Source of the DNA: RH-AL1 sp964247745
GTDB lineage: Bacteria > Pseudomonadota > Alphaproteobacteria > Rhizobiales > Beijerinckiaceae
Assembly: GCA_964247745.1 (NCBI GenBank)
Contig: CAXTVT010000013.1
Span: forward strand, 1-56,634
Length of the DNA stretch: 56,634 nucleotides
Reading direction: 5' to 3'
The position numbers and the translations under genes are program-made. Shown piece after piece: positions 16,213-25,484 of the stretch. A model generated the notes under the pieces. The model worked only from the letters and a program-made list of their open reading frames with translations. It was not told where the DNA came from and ran no database searches. The stretch's first letter is position 1. The number at the start of each line of letters is the position of its first letter.

Positions 16213-17034
16213 TCATTTCAGCGCTGTCGTTCCCAGAATGACGTGCAGACGAGAACGACTTGCGGCCTTGATGCACGACTTGGCTTCATCAATATTGTAT
16301 GGATATAAATGACGCATTCCATGGACGCAGGCATCTCGCTCTAAGGATAGCCATAGACTTTGTTGACTCCTCACGACAGTTTTATCGGGGGCGTGGTCCA
16401 GTTCGCCCTGATAGGCTGTGGCGATCATGCGATCGTAATCGGCAAGAGTTTCGTCACTGCAAATTAGCTTTTCCGCGACCGACGTGGCCTTTGAGCAATC
16501 GAAGCTCGCGGGATAATTCGATGACGGTGAGAAGGTGGTGCTGAAGCGGCTGGTCTTACATTCTTTCTTTTCGGGTGGGACGGCATCTGTGGCGCACAAA
16601 TCTACAAAAATGTTGTTTTCCGAAAAACCGATCTGAATAGCTTCAGACATTTCTGCAAAGAAAATCCGATCGACTGTATCATGTGTATCATTAATGCTAA
16701 TCGAGACATTGTTGTTTCTTTCAGCTACCGGACTGGTGCCGGCAGTCAGCAAAATTTTCTTATTCAGACCAAAGTCGCAAACAACCTGCCCAGGCTTATG
16801 TTGGGAATATTGCGGAAGTTTTCCTATGTCATACAATATTGTGTTGTCAAAGTCGTGTTTAGGCTCACCCTTGTAAAGGACTATTCCGTCAACAAAGACA
16901 GTCTCGCGTCGCGCGTCACATGCGACCCGCGCCATCTGCGTTGCTTCATCGCTTTGAGCGGGCGTTGATTGCCATAACATAAGTGCAAGGCTTAATGCAC
17001 TGGCGATAACGACGCTTGTTGCACAGTGGATCAC
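16213..17034 (-). CDS. Secreted protein with LprI-like DUF1311 domain
   Basis: The product (273 residues) begins with a clear signal peptide (VIHCATSVVIASALSLALML...PAQS). A C-terminal DUF1311 domain has the CxxA...ICSDETLADYDRMIATAYQ pattern, and several cysteines probably form disulfides. LprI, a mycobacterial member, inhibits lysozyme; the function here is unknown. The GTG start at 17034 overlaps the ilvN stop by four bases (GTGA), so it may be translated by coupling to ilvN. The central part is much richer in A+T than the neighbours, suggesting recent acquisition. A later ATG at 16980 would destroy the signal peptide. Confidence 0.78.
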   Translation of the reverse strand: MIHCATSVVIASALSLALMLWQSTPAQSDEATQMARVACDARRETVFVDGIVLYKGEPKHDFDNTILYDIGKLPQYSQHKPGQVVCDFGLNKKILLTAGTSPVAERNNNVSISINDTHDTVDRIFFAEMSEAIQIGFSENNIFVDLCATDAVPPEKKECKTSRFSTTFSPSSNYPASFDCSKATSVAEKLICSDETLADYDRMIATAYQGELDHAPDKTVVRSQQSLWLSLERDACVHGMRHLYPYNIDEAKSCIKAASRSRLHVILGTTALK

Positions 17035-17588
17035 GGCATCTTCCCCGGCCCGCGCGTGATCGCGGCGACGCCGGTGCGCGAGACCTCGACGAGGCCGATC
17101 GGCCGCATCAGGTCGACGAAATGGTCGATCTTGCTGGCCGCGCCGGTCATCTCGAACACGAAGCTCTCGATCGAAGCGTCGATGACGCGGCCGCGGAAGG
17201 CCTCGGCGAGGCGCAGCGCCTCCTGGCGATCCTCGCCGCGGCCCGCGACCTTGATCATGGCGAGCTCGCGCTCGATGCACTCACCGCGCAACGTCAGGTC
17301 GGTGATGGAATGCACCGGCACCAGGCGATCGAGCTGCAGCGTCACCTGCTCGATCTCCTCGGGTGTGCCGGAGGTGACGATGGTGATGCGCGAGAGGCGA
17401 TCGGTGTGCGCCACCTCGGCCACCGTGAGGCTGGTGATGTTGTAGCCGCGCCCCGAAAACATCCCGACGACGCGCGCCAGCACGCCCGGCTCGTTGTCGA
17501 CCAGTACGCTGAGCGTGTGGGTTTCGGCCGCGTGCGGCTTCGGCGGCGCGGTGTAGGGCGACGGCGGTTGGGGCGTGAGGGCGTTCAT
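17031..17588 (-). CDS. ilvN: Acetolactate synthase small (regulatory) subunit
   Basis: This 185-residue subunit (IlvN/IlvH) confers valine feedback inhibition on the catalytic IlvB. After a Pro-rich start it has the ACT domain (HTLSVLVDNEPGVLARVVG, MFSGRGYNITSLTVAEV) and the C-terminal domain (ELAMIKVAGRGEDRQEALRL ... GAASKIDHFVDLMRPIG). ATG 17588 with a GGAAGA ribosome site was chosen over a TTG four codons upstream. It lies 136 bases after ilvB, a gap filled by a palindromic repeat. Confidence 0.97.
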   Translation of the reverse strand: MNALTPQPPSPYTAPPKPHAAETHTLSVLVDNEPGVLARVVGMFSGRGYNITSLTVAEVAHTDRLSRITIVTSGTPEEIEQVTLQLDRLVPVHSITDLTLRGECIERELAMIKVAGRGEDRQEALRLAEAFRGRVIDASIESFVFEMTGAASKIDHFVDLMRPIGLVEVSRTGVAAITRGPGKMP

Positions 17589-17607
17589 GACATCTTCCAA
17601 TTCTTGT

Positions 17608-17717
17608 CGTTCCGGGGCGCGCGAAGCGCGAACCCGGAACCCATCGCACTGTGCGAGGACGCGCCTCCATCGAGCGCAATGGGTTCCGGATCTCCGCCTC
17701 GCTCCGTCCGGAATGAC
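17608..17717. repeat. Inverted-repeat intergenic element (CCGGGGCG...CGGAACCC family), copy 2
   Basis: It fills almost the whole ilvB-ilvN gap. The left arm (GTTCCGGGGCGCGCG...CGAACCCGGAACCCAT) and the right arm (ATGGGTTCCGGATCTCC...GTCCGGAATGAC) are inverted relatives. In mRNA this would fold into a long hairpin between the two subunit genes, which could stabilise ilvB mRNA or lower ilvN expression. Confidence 0.7.
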
Positions 17718-17724
17718 AGCGTTG

Positions 17725-19542
<1,818 letters not shown>

Positions 19543-19595
19543 GGCCCTGTTCCGTTCGGGTTCGTTTAGCAGGAGGTCGGATGGCCGAGCGCAAT

Positions 19596-19662
19596 AAAAA
19601 AGGCCCGCGAGGGGCCCTGGATACGCGCTGTCGTCGGGATCGCGAAGCGTCAGCTTCGACCC
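19596..19662 (-). terminator. Transcription attenuator upstream of ilvB: pause hairpin, antiterminator option and terminator
   Basis: On the minus strand the leader holds a first hairpin (CGAAGC-TGAC-GCTTCG, extended by GGGT/ATCCC; 19662-19636). It also holds a rho-independent terminator (AGGGCCC-CTCGC-GGGCC followed by TTTTTT; 19618-19596). The 3' side of the first hairpin (CGCGA and CCC) can instead pair with GGG and TCGCG of the terminator, giving an antiterminator. The stop codon of the leader peptide lies in the first hairpin. This is the arrangement of classical amino-acid operon attenuation. Confidence 0.7.
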
Positions 19663-19700
19663 GTCTCCAGCGCGCAACGTACGATAAGCTTCTGGGCCAA
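19650..19700 (-). CDS. Putative ilvB leader peptide (16 codons)
   Basis: A TTG start preceded by ACGAGG encodes MAQKLIVRCALETGRS. The Leu-Ile-Val run (codons CTT ATC GTA) contains the three branched-chain residues whose charged tRNAs would be sensed. The stop falls within the loop of the pause hairpin. The frame is short and its start is not ATG, so translation is inferred from its place and content. Confidence 0.55.
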   Translation of the reverse strand: MAQKLIVRCALETGRS

Positions 19701-19726
19701 GGCCGGACCTCGTGTCGGATCGAAAA

Positions 19727-19756
19727 TGCCTACGCAAGTTCGGACGGGCATGTCAA
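19727..19756 (-). promoter_or_regulatory. Sigma-70-type promoter for the ilvB leader
   Basis: On the minus strand TTGACA (19756-19751) is followed after 18 bases by TAGGCA (19732-19727). The -35 is perfect and the -10 is moderate. It places transcription start near 19720, just before the leader peptide and 180 bases before ilvB. Confidence 0.6.
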
Positions 19757-19796
19757 GACCGGTGCCGCCGCCGATCCGCTTCCCGTAGGGCGTCGA

Positions 19797-20246
19797 TCAT
19801 GCGCGCTTCCAATGCCGCTCGTAGCGCGGCGACAGGACCAGGCCGGACGGCAGGGCCACAGCCGGCGGCGGGTCGCGGACGCCGTCGTGGAGATAGCTCA
19901 GCGCCGCGTGGACCGCGCGTGACGAGTAGGGCTTGGCCATGATCCCGATCGCGCCATGCATATCCTCGGCGAGCCGCTTGGCGTTGGCGGTCATGAACAC
20001 GACCTCGACATCGTGGTCTCGAAGCCGCTGCGCCACGTCGATCCCCGAGGGCCCGTCGCCCAGGTTCACGTCGACAAGGGCGAGATCGGGGAGTTCCGGC
20101 AGGGCCGCGACGAGCGCGTCGGCCTCGCTCGCGCTCATGGCCCAGCCGGCGGACACGTGCCCGGCCGCCTCGATGATCGCCTCCAGTTCCATCGCCACGA
20201 GCGCATGATCCTCGACGACGAGGATCGAGAGCGGCGCGCGCGTCAC
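19797..20246 (-). CDS. Single-domain response regulator, partner of the LOV kinase
   Basis: This 149-residue receiver protein has the acidic pair (ILVVEDHALVAMELEAII), phospho-Asp in LALVDVNLGDGPSGID, Thr in VVFMTANAKR and Lys in IMAKPYSSRAV. There is no output domain, only a tail of about 30 residues (RDPPPAVALPSGLVLSPRYERHW). Its GTG start overlaps the LOV kinase stop by four bases (GTGA), so it is the likely phosphate acceptor of that kinase. It closely resembles the receiver protein at 39624-40094, including the PPP-containing tail. Confidence 0.9.
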   Translation of the reverse strand: MTRAPLSILVVEDHALVAMELEAIIEAAGHVSAGWAMSASEADALVAALPELPDLALVDVNLGDGPSGIDVAQRLRDHDVEVVFMTANAKRLAEDMHGAIGIMAKPYSSRAVHAALSYLHDGVRDPPPAVALPSGLVLSPRYERHWKRA

Positions 20247-21397
20247 GAGGCCGATCCGCCGACGGGCACGTCGATCACGACCTTCGTTCCGGGACGAGCG
20301 TCGCCCCAGGTCACCGACGCCCGCAGCTGCCGGGTGAGGATCCGTACCAGCGACGTCCCGAACGACGTCGTCGACATGCCGGTGACTCCTTCGCCCACGC
20401 CGTCGTCGCGAACCTCGATCCGCATGGTTCCGTCCACCCCGCGCAAGCTCACCGTCAACGTTCCCCGCCGCTCGTCCGGAAAGGCGTGCTTCAACGCATT
20501 GGTCACGACTTCGTTGACGATGAGCGCGATCGGAGCGGCGTGTTCCGCAACGATCTCGATCCCCGCATCCATTTCGAAACGCGTGGTGATCCGGTCGCGC
20601 GCTCCAACCTCGACGAGGTCCTGGACGATGTCACGAAGAAATTCGCCGACATCGAAGCGGGTCACGTCGCTCGACTGATAGAGCCTGCGGTGAACGGTGC
20701 CGAGCGCCTCGATCCGCGCCAGCATTTCGCGCAGCGAGCGGCGCGTGCCCTCGTCGGTGATCGTGCGGCTCTGCAGGAGGACCAGCGCGGACACCATCTG
20801 GAGGTTGTTCTTGACCCGATGATCGACCTCGTGGAGCAGAGCGGTCTTGGTCTCGACGGCCTGCGCGAGCTTGGCGTTGGTTTCACGCAGATCGTCGAGC
20901 GTCCGATCCAAATCGCGCGAACGGTCTCGAAATTCCCGCTCGAAATGATCCTTCGCGGCCTGGATCCCGGCTTCCACGTCCTTGCGATCGGACACGTCGA
21001 GCTGCGAGGCGAAGAAGAATTGCACGACGCCCTGCTCGTCCACCACGGGGCTGATGTAGAGCGCGTTCCAGAACGTCGAACCGTCCTTGCGATAGTTCAG
21101 GAGGTCGACGCTGATGTCGCGGTTCTGACGGATCGCCTCGCGAACCTTCTCCACCTTCGCGCGGTCCGTGTCGGGGCCCTGCAGGAAGCGGCAATTGTTG
21201 CCCAGCAGCTCCTCGCGCGTGTAGCCAGTGAGCTTGAGGAACGCATCGTTGCTGAAGACGATCGGGTTGTCCGGTTGCCGGGGATCGGTGATGATCATGG
21301 GCATCCGCGTGGCCCGGATCGCTGCCGCGAACGGGTCTCCTTTTCCCGTGCTTGCATGAAGCCGATCGGTCTGGAGCCACGCGTCGCTGTTTTCCAT
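20243..21397 (-). CDS. Blue-light receptor: LOV-domain HisKA_2 histidine kinase
   Basis: The 384-residue soluble kinase has a LOV (flavin-binding PAS) domain at about residues 25-135 with the canonical photoactive motif GNNCRFLQG (Cys at about 69), which forms the light-induced flavin-cysteinyl adduct. A coiled linker (residues 140-185) leads to the HisKA_2 dimerisation region with HEVDHRVKNNLQMVSALVLLQ (His at about 193). The ATPase domain follows with the N-box VNEVVTNALKHAF and G-box DDGVGEG. Such LOV kinases control stress and surface behaviour in Brucella, Caulobacter and Rhizobium. Here it is coupled to a receiver protein and follows lipid-related genes on the same strand. Confidence 0.95.
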   Translation of the reverse strand: MENSDAWLQTDRLHASTGKGDPFAAAIRATRMPMIITDPRQPDNPIVFSNDAFLKLTGYTREELLGNNCRFLQGPDTDRAKVEKVREAIRQNRDISVDLLNYRKDGSTFWNALYISPVVDEQGVVQFFFASQLDVSDRKDVEAGIQAAKDHFEREFRDRSRDLDRTLDDLRETNAKLAQAVETKTALLHEVDHRVKNNLQMVSALVLLQSRTITDEGTRRSLREMLARIEALGTVHRRLYQSSDVTRFDVGEFLRDIVQDLVEVGARDRITTRFEMDAGIEIVAEHAAPIALIVNEVVTNALKHAFPDERRGTLTVSLRGVDGTMRIEVRDDGVGEGVTGMSTTSFGTSLVRILTRQLRASVTWGDARPGTKVVIDVPVGGSAS

Positions 21398-21516
21398 GAA
21401 GCCGGCCTTGTGTGTTTCGCGCTGACGACCGGCAATTCCGCATGGAGCGTACGGTTCAGCTTGACCGTCCGAACACGCGGTGCGGCGGCGATCGAGCGGA
21501 CGATGTCGCTCAGGAC

Positions 21517-22335
21517 CTAGTCGTTGCGTCTCGGCGGCAGCGGGAAGAACGCGCCGACGCGTTCGGCGTAGGCGTGGAAGTTGCCGCCGTGCTTGCGCAC
21601 CATGTGCTCTTCGAGAGGCGGGACGCCGCTGATGTAGCGCAGCAGCACGAACATGAAGATCGGGCCTGACAGCGCGACCCATCCCCAGGGATAGGGACCC
21701 GCGAGATCGATCGCGATGATCGGGTAGGCCAGCCAGCCCAGCCATTCGAAGAAATAGTTCGGGTGGCGCGACCAGCCCCAGAGGCCGGCGTCGCAGATCT
21801 TGCCCTTGTTGGCCTTGTCCGAGATGAAGCGCTTCAGCTGGGTGTCGGCGATGCCTTCTCCGACGATGGCGCCGATCAGCAGCAGGGCGCCGAGCCCGTC
21901 GAGCACGCGCAGGCCCGGCGCCGGATTGTGCCCGGCGACTCCGACCGACAGTACCAGCACGAAGGCGGCGAGCGCCTGGATCTGCAGGAACCAGAACAGG
22001 CGCGGCTGGAAATGCTCCTTCCAATCCTTGCGCATCTGGGCGTAACGCGGATCCTCGCTGGACGAGCCGAGCGTGCGACGCAGGATGTGGGTGCCGAGCC
22101 GCACCGACCAGGCTGCCACCAGCGCCGCGACCAGCCACTGCCGCGCGGTCGGCGTCTGCCAGTGCCAGTCGCCGTTCCACGGCACCAGGGCCAGGAAGAC
22201 GCCACCAAGCCCCATCTCGTAGGACCAGAACACGTCCGACCAGCCGGAATTGCGGGTGCGGTATTGAACGTACCAGGCGAGCGCCATCAGCGCCGAGAGC
22301 ACCAGGCCGGTGCCGACGATCGTGATCGCGATCAT
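21517..22335 (-). CDS. DUF1295 membrane protein (steroid 5-alpha-reductase-like superfamily)
   Basis: The 272-residue polytopic protein has about six membrane helices and the family signature near the C terminus: DKANKGKICDAGLWGWSRHPNYFFEW, then PPLEEHMVRKHG. This matches DUF1295 proteins, relatives of steroid 5-alpha-reductases and isoprenylcysteine methyltransferases, which are thought to act on membrane lipids with NADPH. Its ATG overlaps the stop of the upstream hydrolase gene by ATGA, so the two are co-translated. DUF1295 genes often sit with cyclopropane-synthase-like, DUF1365 and FAD-oxidoreductase genes, as they do across the divergent promoter here. Confidence 0.9.
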   Translation of the reverse strand: MIAITIVGTGLVLSALMALAWYVQYRTRNSGWSDVFWSYEMGLGGVFLALVPWNGDWHWQTPTARQWLVAALVAAWSVRLGTHILRRTLGSSSEDPRYAQMRKDWKEHFQPRLFWFLQIQALAAFVLVLSVGVAGHNPAPGLRVLDGLGALLLIGAIVGEGIADTQLKRFISDKANKGKICDAGLWGWSRHPNYFFEWLGWLAYPIIAIDLAGPYPWGWVALSGPIFMFVLLRYISGVPPLEEHMVRKHGGNFHAYAERVGAFFPLPPRRND

Positions 22336-23198
22336 GCGAAACGGCTGGACTGGAAGGAATGCGGGAAGCCCGGACGCGGGCGCACGACGTCTGCCCGGGC
22401 GCCGATGAAGGCCAACGTGTCGGCGAGGCTGGGCGCGGCGAGCCGGAGCAGCGGCGAGAAGGCGCCCATGACCGTCGTGTGGTTGGCGCGGCGGTAGACG
22501 CGCGTGTCGGCCTGGCCGCCGAGCGCGCGGATGCGGGCGGCGAGCTTGCGGCTGTTGTCGGGGTTCACCGTCTTGTCGACGGCACCGGTCATCAGCAGCA
22601 TCGGCGCCGCATCGCCGCGGGCGAAGCTGATCGGCTGGCTGGTCTCGAGGCCGCCGCCGGCCGGCGCGAAGATGCGTTTCAGCGTCGGGCTGCGCAGCGG
22701 CAGGAAATCGTAGGGGCCGGCGAGGCCGACCGTGCCGCAGAGCGCGGCCATGCTGTCGGCATCGAGCCAGCGCCGCTCCAGGGTCAGCATGGCGGCGATG
22801 TAGGCACCGGCGGAATGGCCCACGAGGAACAGGAGCTTGGGATCGGCGCCGAACTCGATGGCGTTGCGCCGCGCCCAGCGCACGGCACGGGCACCGTCGG
22901 CGATGAAGTCGGGGAAGCGCACGTCGGGATAGAGCCGGTAGTCCGGCACCATGGTGACGATGCCGCGGCGCGCGAGCGCCATGGCCGCGAAGCGATAGTC
23001 GGCGCGGGCGCCATCCTCCCAGCCACCGCCGTAGAGGAACACGACGAGCGGCGCGTCGTGCGCGGCCTTCGGCATGTAGACGTCGAGCAGGCCGCGGCGC
23101 CCGTCGGCGAAGCGGTTGTCGCGCACCACCTCGACGTCGCGGGCGACCGCGACCGCGTTGACGAGATTGACGCCGTTGATGGGCCAGGGCCAAGCCAT
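22332..23198 (-). CDS. Alpha/beta hydrolase (esterase/lipase-like)
   Basis: The 288-residue protein has the esterase/HSL-type oxyanion motif VVFLYGGGWEDGA and the nucleophile elbow FLVGHSAGAYIAAML. A late Asp and His follow (TGAVDKTVNP and RRANHTTVMGAF). It is probably a carboxylesterase or lipid-acting hydrolase. ATG 23198 is near the divergent promoter it shares with the FAD oxidoreductase. Its coupling with DUF1295 suggests a role in the same lipid pathway, but the substrate is unknown. Confidence 0.87.
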   Translation of the reverse strand: MAWPWPINGVNLVNAVAVARDVEVVRDNRFADGRRGLLDVYMPKAAHDAPLVVFLYGGGWEDGARADYRFAAMALARRGIVTMVPDYRLYPDVRFPDFIADGARAVRWARRNAIEFGADPKLLFLVGHSAGAYIAAMLTLERRWLDADSMAALCGTVGLAGPYDFLPLRSPTLKRIFAPAGGGLETSQPISFARGDAAPMLLMTGAVDKTVNPDNSRKLAARIRALGGQADTRVYRRANHTTVMGAFSPLLRLAAPSLADTLAFIGARADVVRPRPGFPHSFQSSRFA

Positions 23199-23352
23199 GG
23201 GCCTCGATCTCCCTTCGACGCTCCAAGCAGGCGTCGTCTGCGACCAAGCTGCGCGATGCGGTGCACCCAAACGCCGGCCGCCATCGTATATAGAGCGGAC
23301 GGATTGGCCGCGCATGTCCGCGGTCGGGCAAAAAGGCGGCCAAATTTTCGCG

Positions 23353-24696
23353 ATGGACGGGGTCACGAAGGAGAGGCTTGATGTCGCGGTGGTGGGCGCG
23401 GGCATCGGCGGCATGGCCTGCGCGTGGCTGCTCGCCCAGCGGCATCGCGTCACGCTCTACGAGGCGGCGCCGCGGCTCGGTGGTCATACCAACACGGTGG
23501 CGCTCGGAACCGCGTCCGGCATCCAGCCCGTCGACACCGGCTTCATCGTCTACAACAAGGCGACCTATCCCAACCTGGTGGCGCTGTTCGACCATCTCGG
23601 CGTCGCGACCCAGCCCTCCGAGATGAGCTTCGCCGTATCGCTCGACGACGGCCAGCTCGAATACGCCGGCGGCGACCTCGCCGGTCTGTTCGCCCAGCGC
23701 CGCAATCTCGTCAGCCCGCGGTTCCTCGGCATGATCCGCGACCTGCTGCGCTTCTACCGCGAGGCTTCGGGCCGGCTGGCCGAGCTGGAGACGATGAGCC
23801 TCGGTGCCTTCCTCGAGCGGGACGGCTACGGCCGCGCCTTCCAGGAGGATCATCTGCTGCCGATGGCCGCCGCCATCTGGTCGGCCCCGGCCAGAACTCT
23901 GCTCGATTTTCCAGCGGCGAGCTTCGTGCGTTTCTGCGAGAACCACGGCCTGCTCAAGGTCACCGACCGCCCGGTCTGGCGCACGGTGACCGGTGGCTCG
24001 TGCCGCTATATCGGCCCGCTCACGGCGCCCTATGCCGACGGCATCCGGCTCGGTCGGGCGGTGACCTCGGTCGAGCGCGGCGGCGGCGGCGTGACGCTGC
24101 GCGATGCGACCGGCGCCGTGACGCGCCACGACGCGGTCGTGCTCGCCACCCATGCCGACCAGACGCTGGCGATGCTGGCGCAGCCCAGCGCGGAGGAGCG
24201 CGCCCTGCTGGGCGCCTTTCGCTACGGCTCCAACCGGGCGGTGCTGCACTCCGACCCCGCACTGATGCCGCGTCGGCGCCGCGCCTGGTCCTCGTGGAAC
24301 TATCTCGGCCGCCGCGGTGGCGACACCGAGGGGCTCTGCGTCACCTATTGGATGAACCGCCTCCAGGGGCTGCCGGCGTCGCCGGACTATTTCGTCACGC
24401 TCAACCCGACGCGCGAGCCGGCCACGATCCTTCACAAGGACGCCTACGAGCATCCCGTCTTCGACCTCGGTGCGCTCGCGGCGCAGAAGCGGCTGTGGTC
24501 GCTGCAAGGCGTCGGCGGCGTCTGGTACTGCGGCGCGCATTTCGGCGCCGGCTTCCACGAGGATGGGCTGCAGTCCGGCCTCGCCGTCGCCGAGGCGCTC
24601 GGCGGCGTGCGCCGGCCCTGGCGCGTGCCCGACCCGTCCGGCCGCATCTACCTCCCGGCAGGATCGACGCCGACAGCGCTCGAGGCGGCGGCATGA
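23353..24696 (+). CDS. FAD-dependent oxidoreductase, amine-oxidase/desaturase type
   Basis: The 447-residue protein has an N-terminal Rossmann motif (VAVVGAGIGGMACAWLL) and the second FAD motif region (YEAAPRLGGHTNTV). A C-terminal FAD-contacting block follows (WYCGAHFGAGFHEDGLQSGLAVAEAL), as in flavin amine oxidases and carotenoid or lipid desaturases. Proteins of this type are encoded next to DUF1365 and cyclopropane-synthase-like genes in many proteobacteria. In Rhodobacter sphaeroides such genes are tied to furan fatty acid formation and the singlet-oxygen response. ATG 23353 is used; ATG 23314 would add 13 residues. It is the first gene of a three-gene operon. Confidence 0.88.
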   Translation: MDGVTKERLDVAVVGAGIGGMACAWLLAQRHRVTLYEAAPRLGGHTNTVALGTASGIQPVDTGFIVYNKATYPNLVALFDHLGVATQPSEMSFAVSLDDGQLEYAGGDLAGLFAQRRNLVSPRFLGMIRDLLRFYREASGRLAELETMSLGAFLERDGYGRAFQEDHLLPMAAAIWSAPARTLLDFPAASFVRFCENHGLLKVTDRPVWRTVTGGSCRYIGPLTAPYADGIRLGRAVTSVERGGGGVTLRDATGAVTRHDAVVLATHADQTLAMLAQPSAEERALLGAFRYGSNRAVLHSDPALMPRRRRAWSSWNYLGRRGGDTEGLCVTYWMNRLQGLPASPDYFVTLNPTREPATILHKDAYEHPVFDLGALAAQKRLWSLQGVGGVWYCGAHFGAGFHEDGLQSGLAVAEALGGVRRPWRVPDPSGRIYLPAGSTPTALEAAA

Positions 24697-25484
24697 CCGG
24701 GCCGTCGGCACTCTACAAGGGTCTCGTCGTCCACCGGCGTTTCGGCGCGGTGGAGCACAAGCTGCGCTACGCCATGACGATGGCGCTGCTCGATCTCGAC
24801 GATCTCGACGCGCTCGACCGGCGGCTTCGGCTGTTCTCGCGCAACCGCTTCAACCTCTTCGCCTTTCACGATCGCGATCATCTGCTCAAGGGCGCGGCGC
24901 CCGGCACGACGCTGCGCGGCATGGTCGAGGCGGAGCTGGCGGCGGCGGGGCTCGACCTCGCACGCGGGGCCATCCGCCTGCTCTCTTTGCCGCGCATCCT
25001 CGGCCACGCCTTCAATCCGCTCAGCGTCTACTTCTGCCACCACGCCGACGGTCGGCTCGGCGCCATGCTCTACGAGGTCAACAACACCTTCGGGCAGCGT
25101 CACTGCTACCTGATCCCGGTGGACGGCGACGCTGGCGGCACGGTCGCGCAGAGCTGCGACAAGGTCTTCTACGTGTCTCCGTTCCTCGACATGGACCTGC
25201 GCTACGATTTTCGGATCTTGCCCCCCGGCGAGCAGCTGTCGGTCGCCGTCGACGGGTCGCGCGGCGGAGCCCGGCTCATCGCCGCCTCCTTCGCCGGCGA
25301 GCGGCTCGCGCTGACCGACGCGACGCTCCTCAAGACGTTCCTCGGCCATCCGCTCTTGAGCTTGAGCGTGGTCGCCGGCATCCACTGGGAGGCGCTCAAG
25401 CTGTGGCGCAAAGGCGCGACGTTGCGCGGCCGCCCGGCGCCTCCCGCCCATCCCGTCACCCACGTATCGCGTCGCGAGGTCTGA
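24693..25484 (+). CDS. DUF1365 protein
   Basis: This 263-residue protein starts at an ATG overlapping the FAD oxidoreductase stop (ATGA). DUF1365 features are visible: ALYKGLVVHRRFGAVEHKLRY at the N terminus, PRILGHAFNPLSVYFC, EVNNTFGQRHCYL, and KVFYVSPFLDMDLRYDF. The molecular role is undefined. Its steady association with an FAD oxidoreductase and a cyclopropane-synthase-like enzyme implies work on membrane fatty acyl chains. Confidence 0.93.
   Translation: MTGPSALYKGLVVHRRFGAVEHKLRYAMTMALLDLDDLDALDRRLRLFSRNRFNLFAFHDRDHLLKGAAPGTTLRGMVEAELAAAGLDLARGAIRLLSLPRILGHAFNPLSVYFCHHADGRLGAMLYEVNNTFGQRHCYLIPVDGDAGGTVAQSCDKVFYVSPFLDMDLRYDFRILPPGEQLSVAVDGSRGGARLIAASFAGERLALTDATLLKTFLGHPLLSLSVVAGIHWEALKLWRKGATLRGRPAPPAHPVTHVSRREV

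Noticed and set aside
21398..21516. Stress-type promoter before the LOV kinase
   Set aside because: Only partial hexamers were seen; the gene may be read from the promoter upstream of the hydrolase and DUF1295 genes.
21517..24711. A minus-strand open frame of over 1000 codons
   Set aside because: Only its last 272 codons (21517-22335) are a real protein (DUF1295). The rest is antisense to the FAD oxidoreductase and out of frame with the hydrolase, with the Arg/Ala-rich composition of GC-rich shadow frames.
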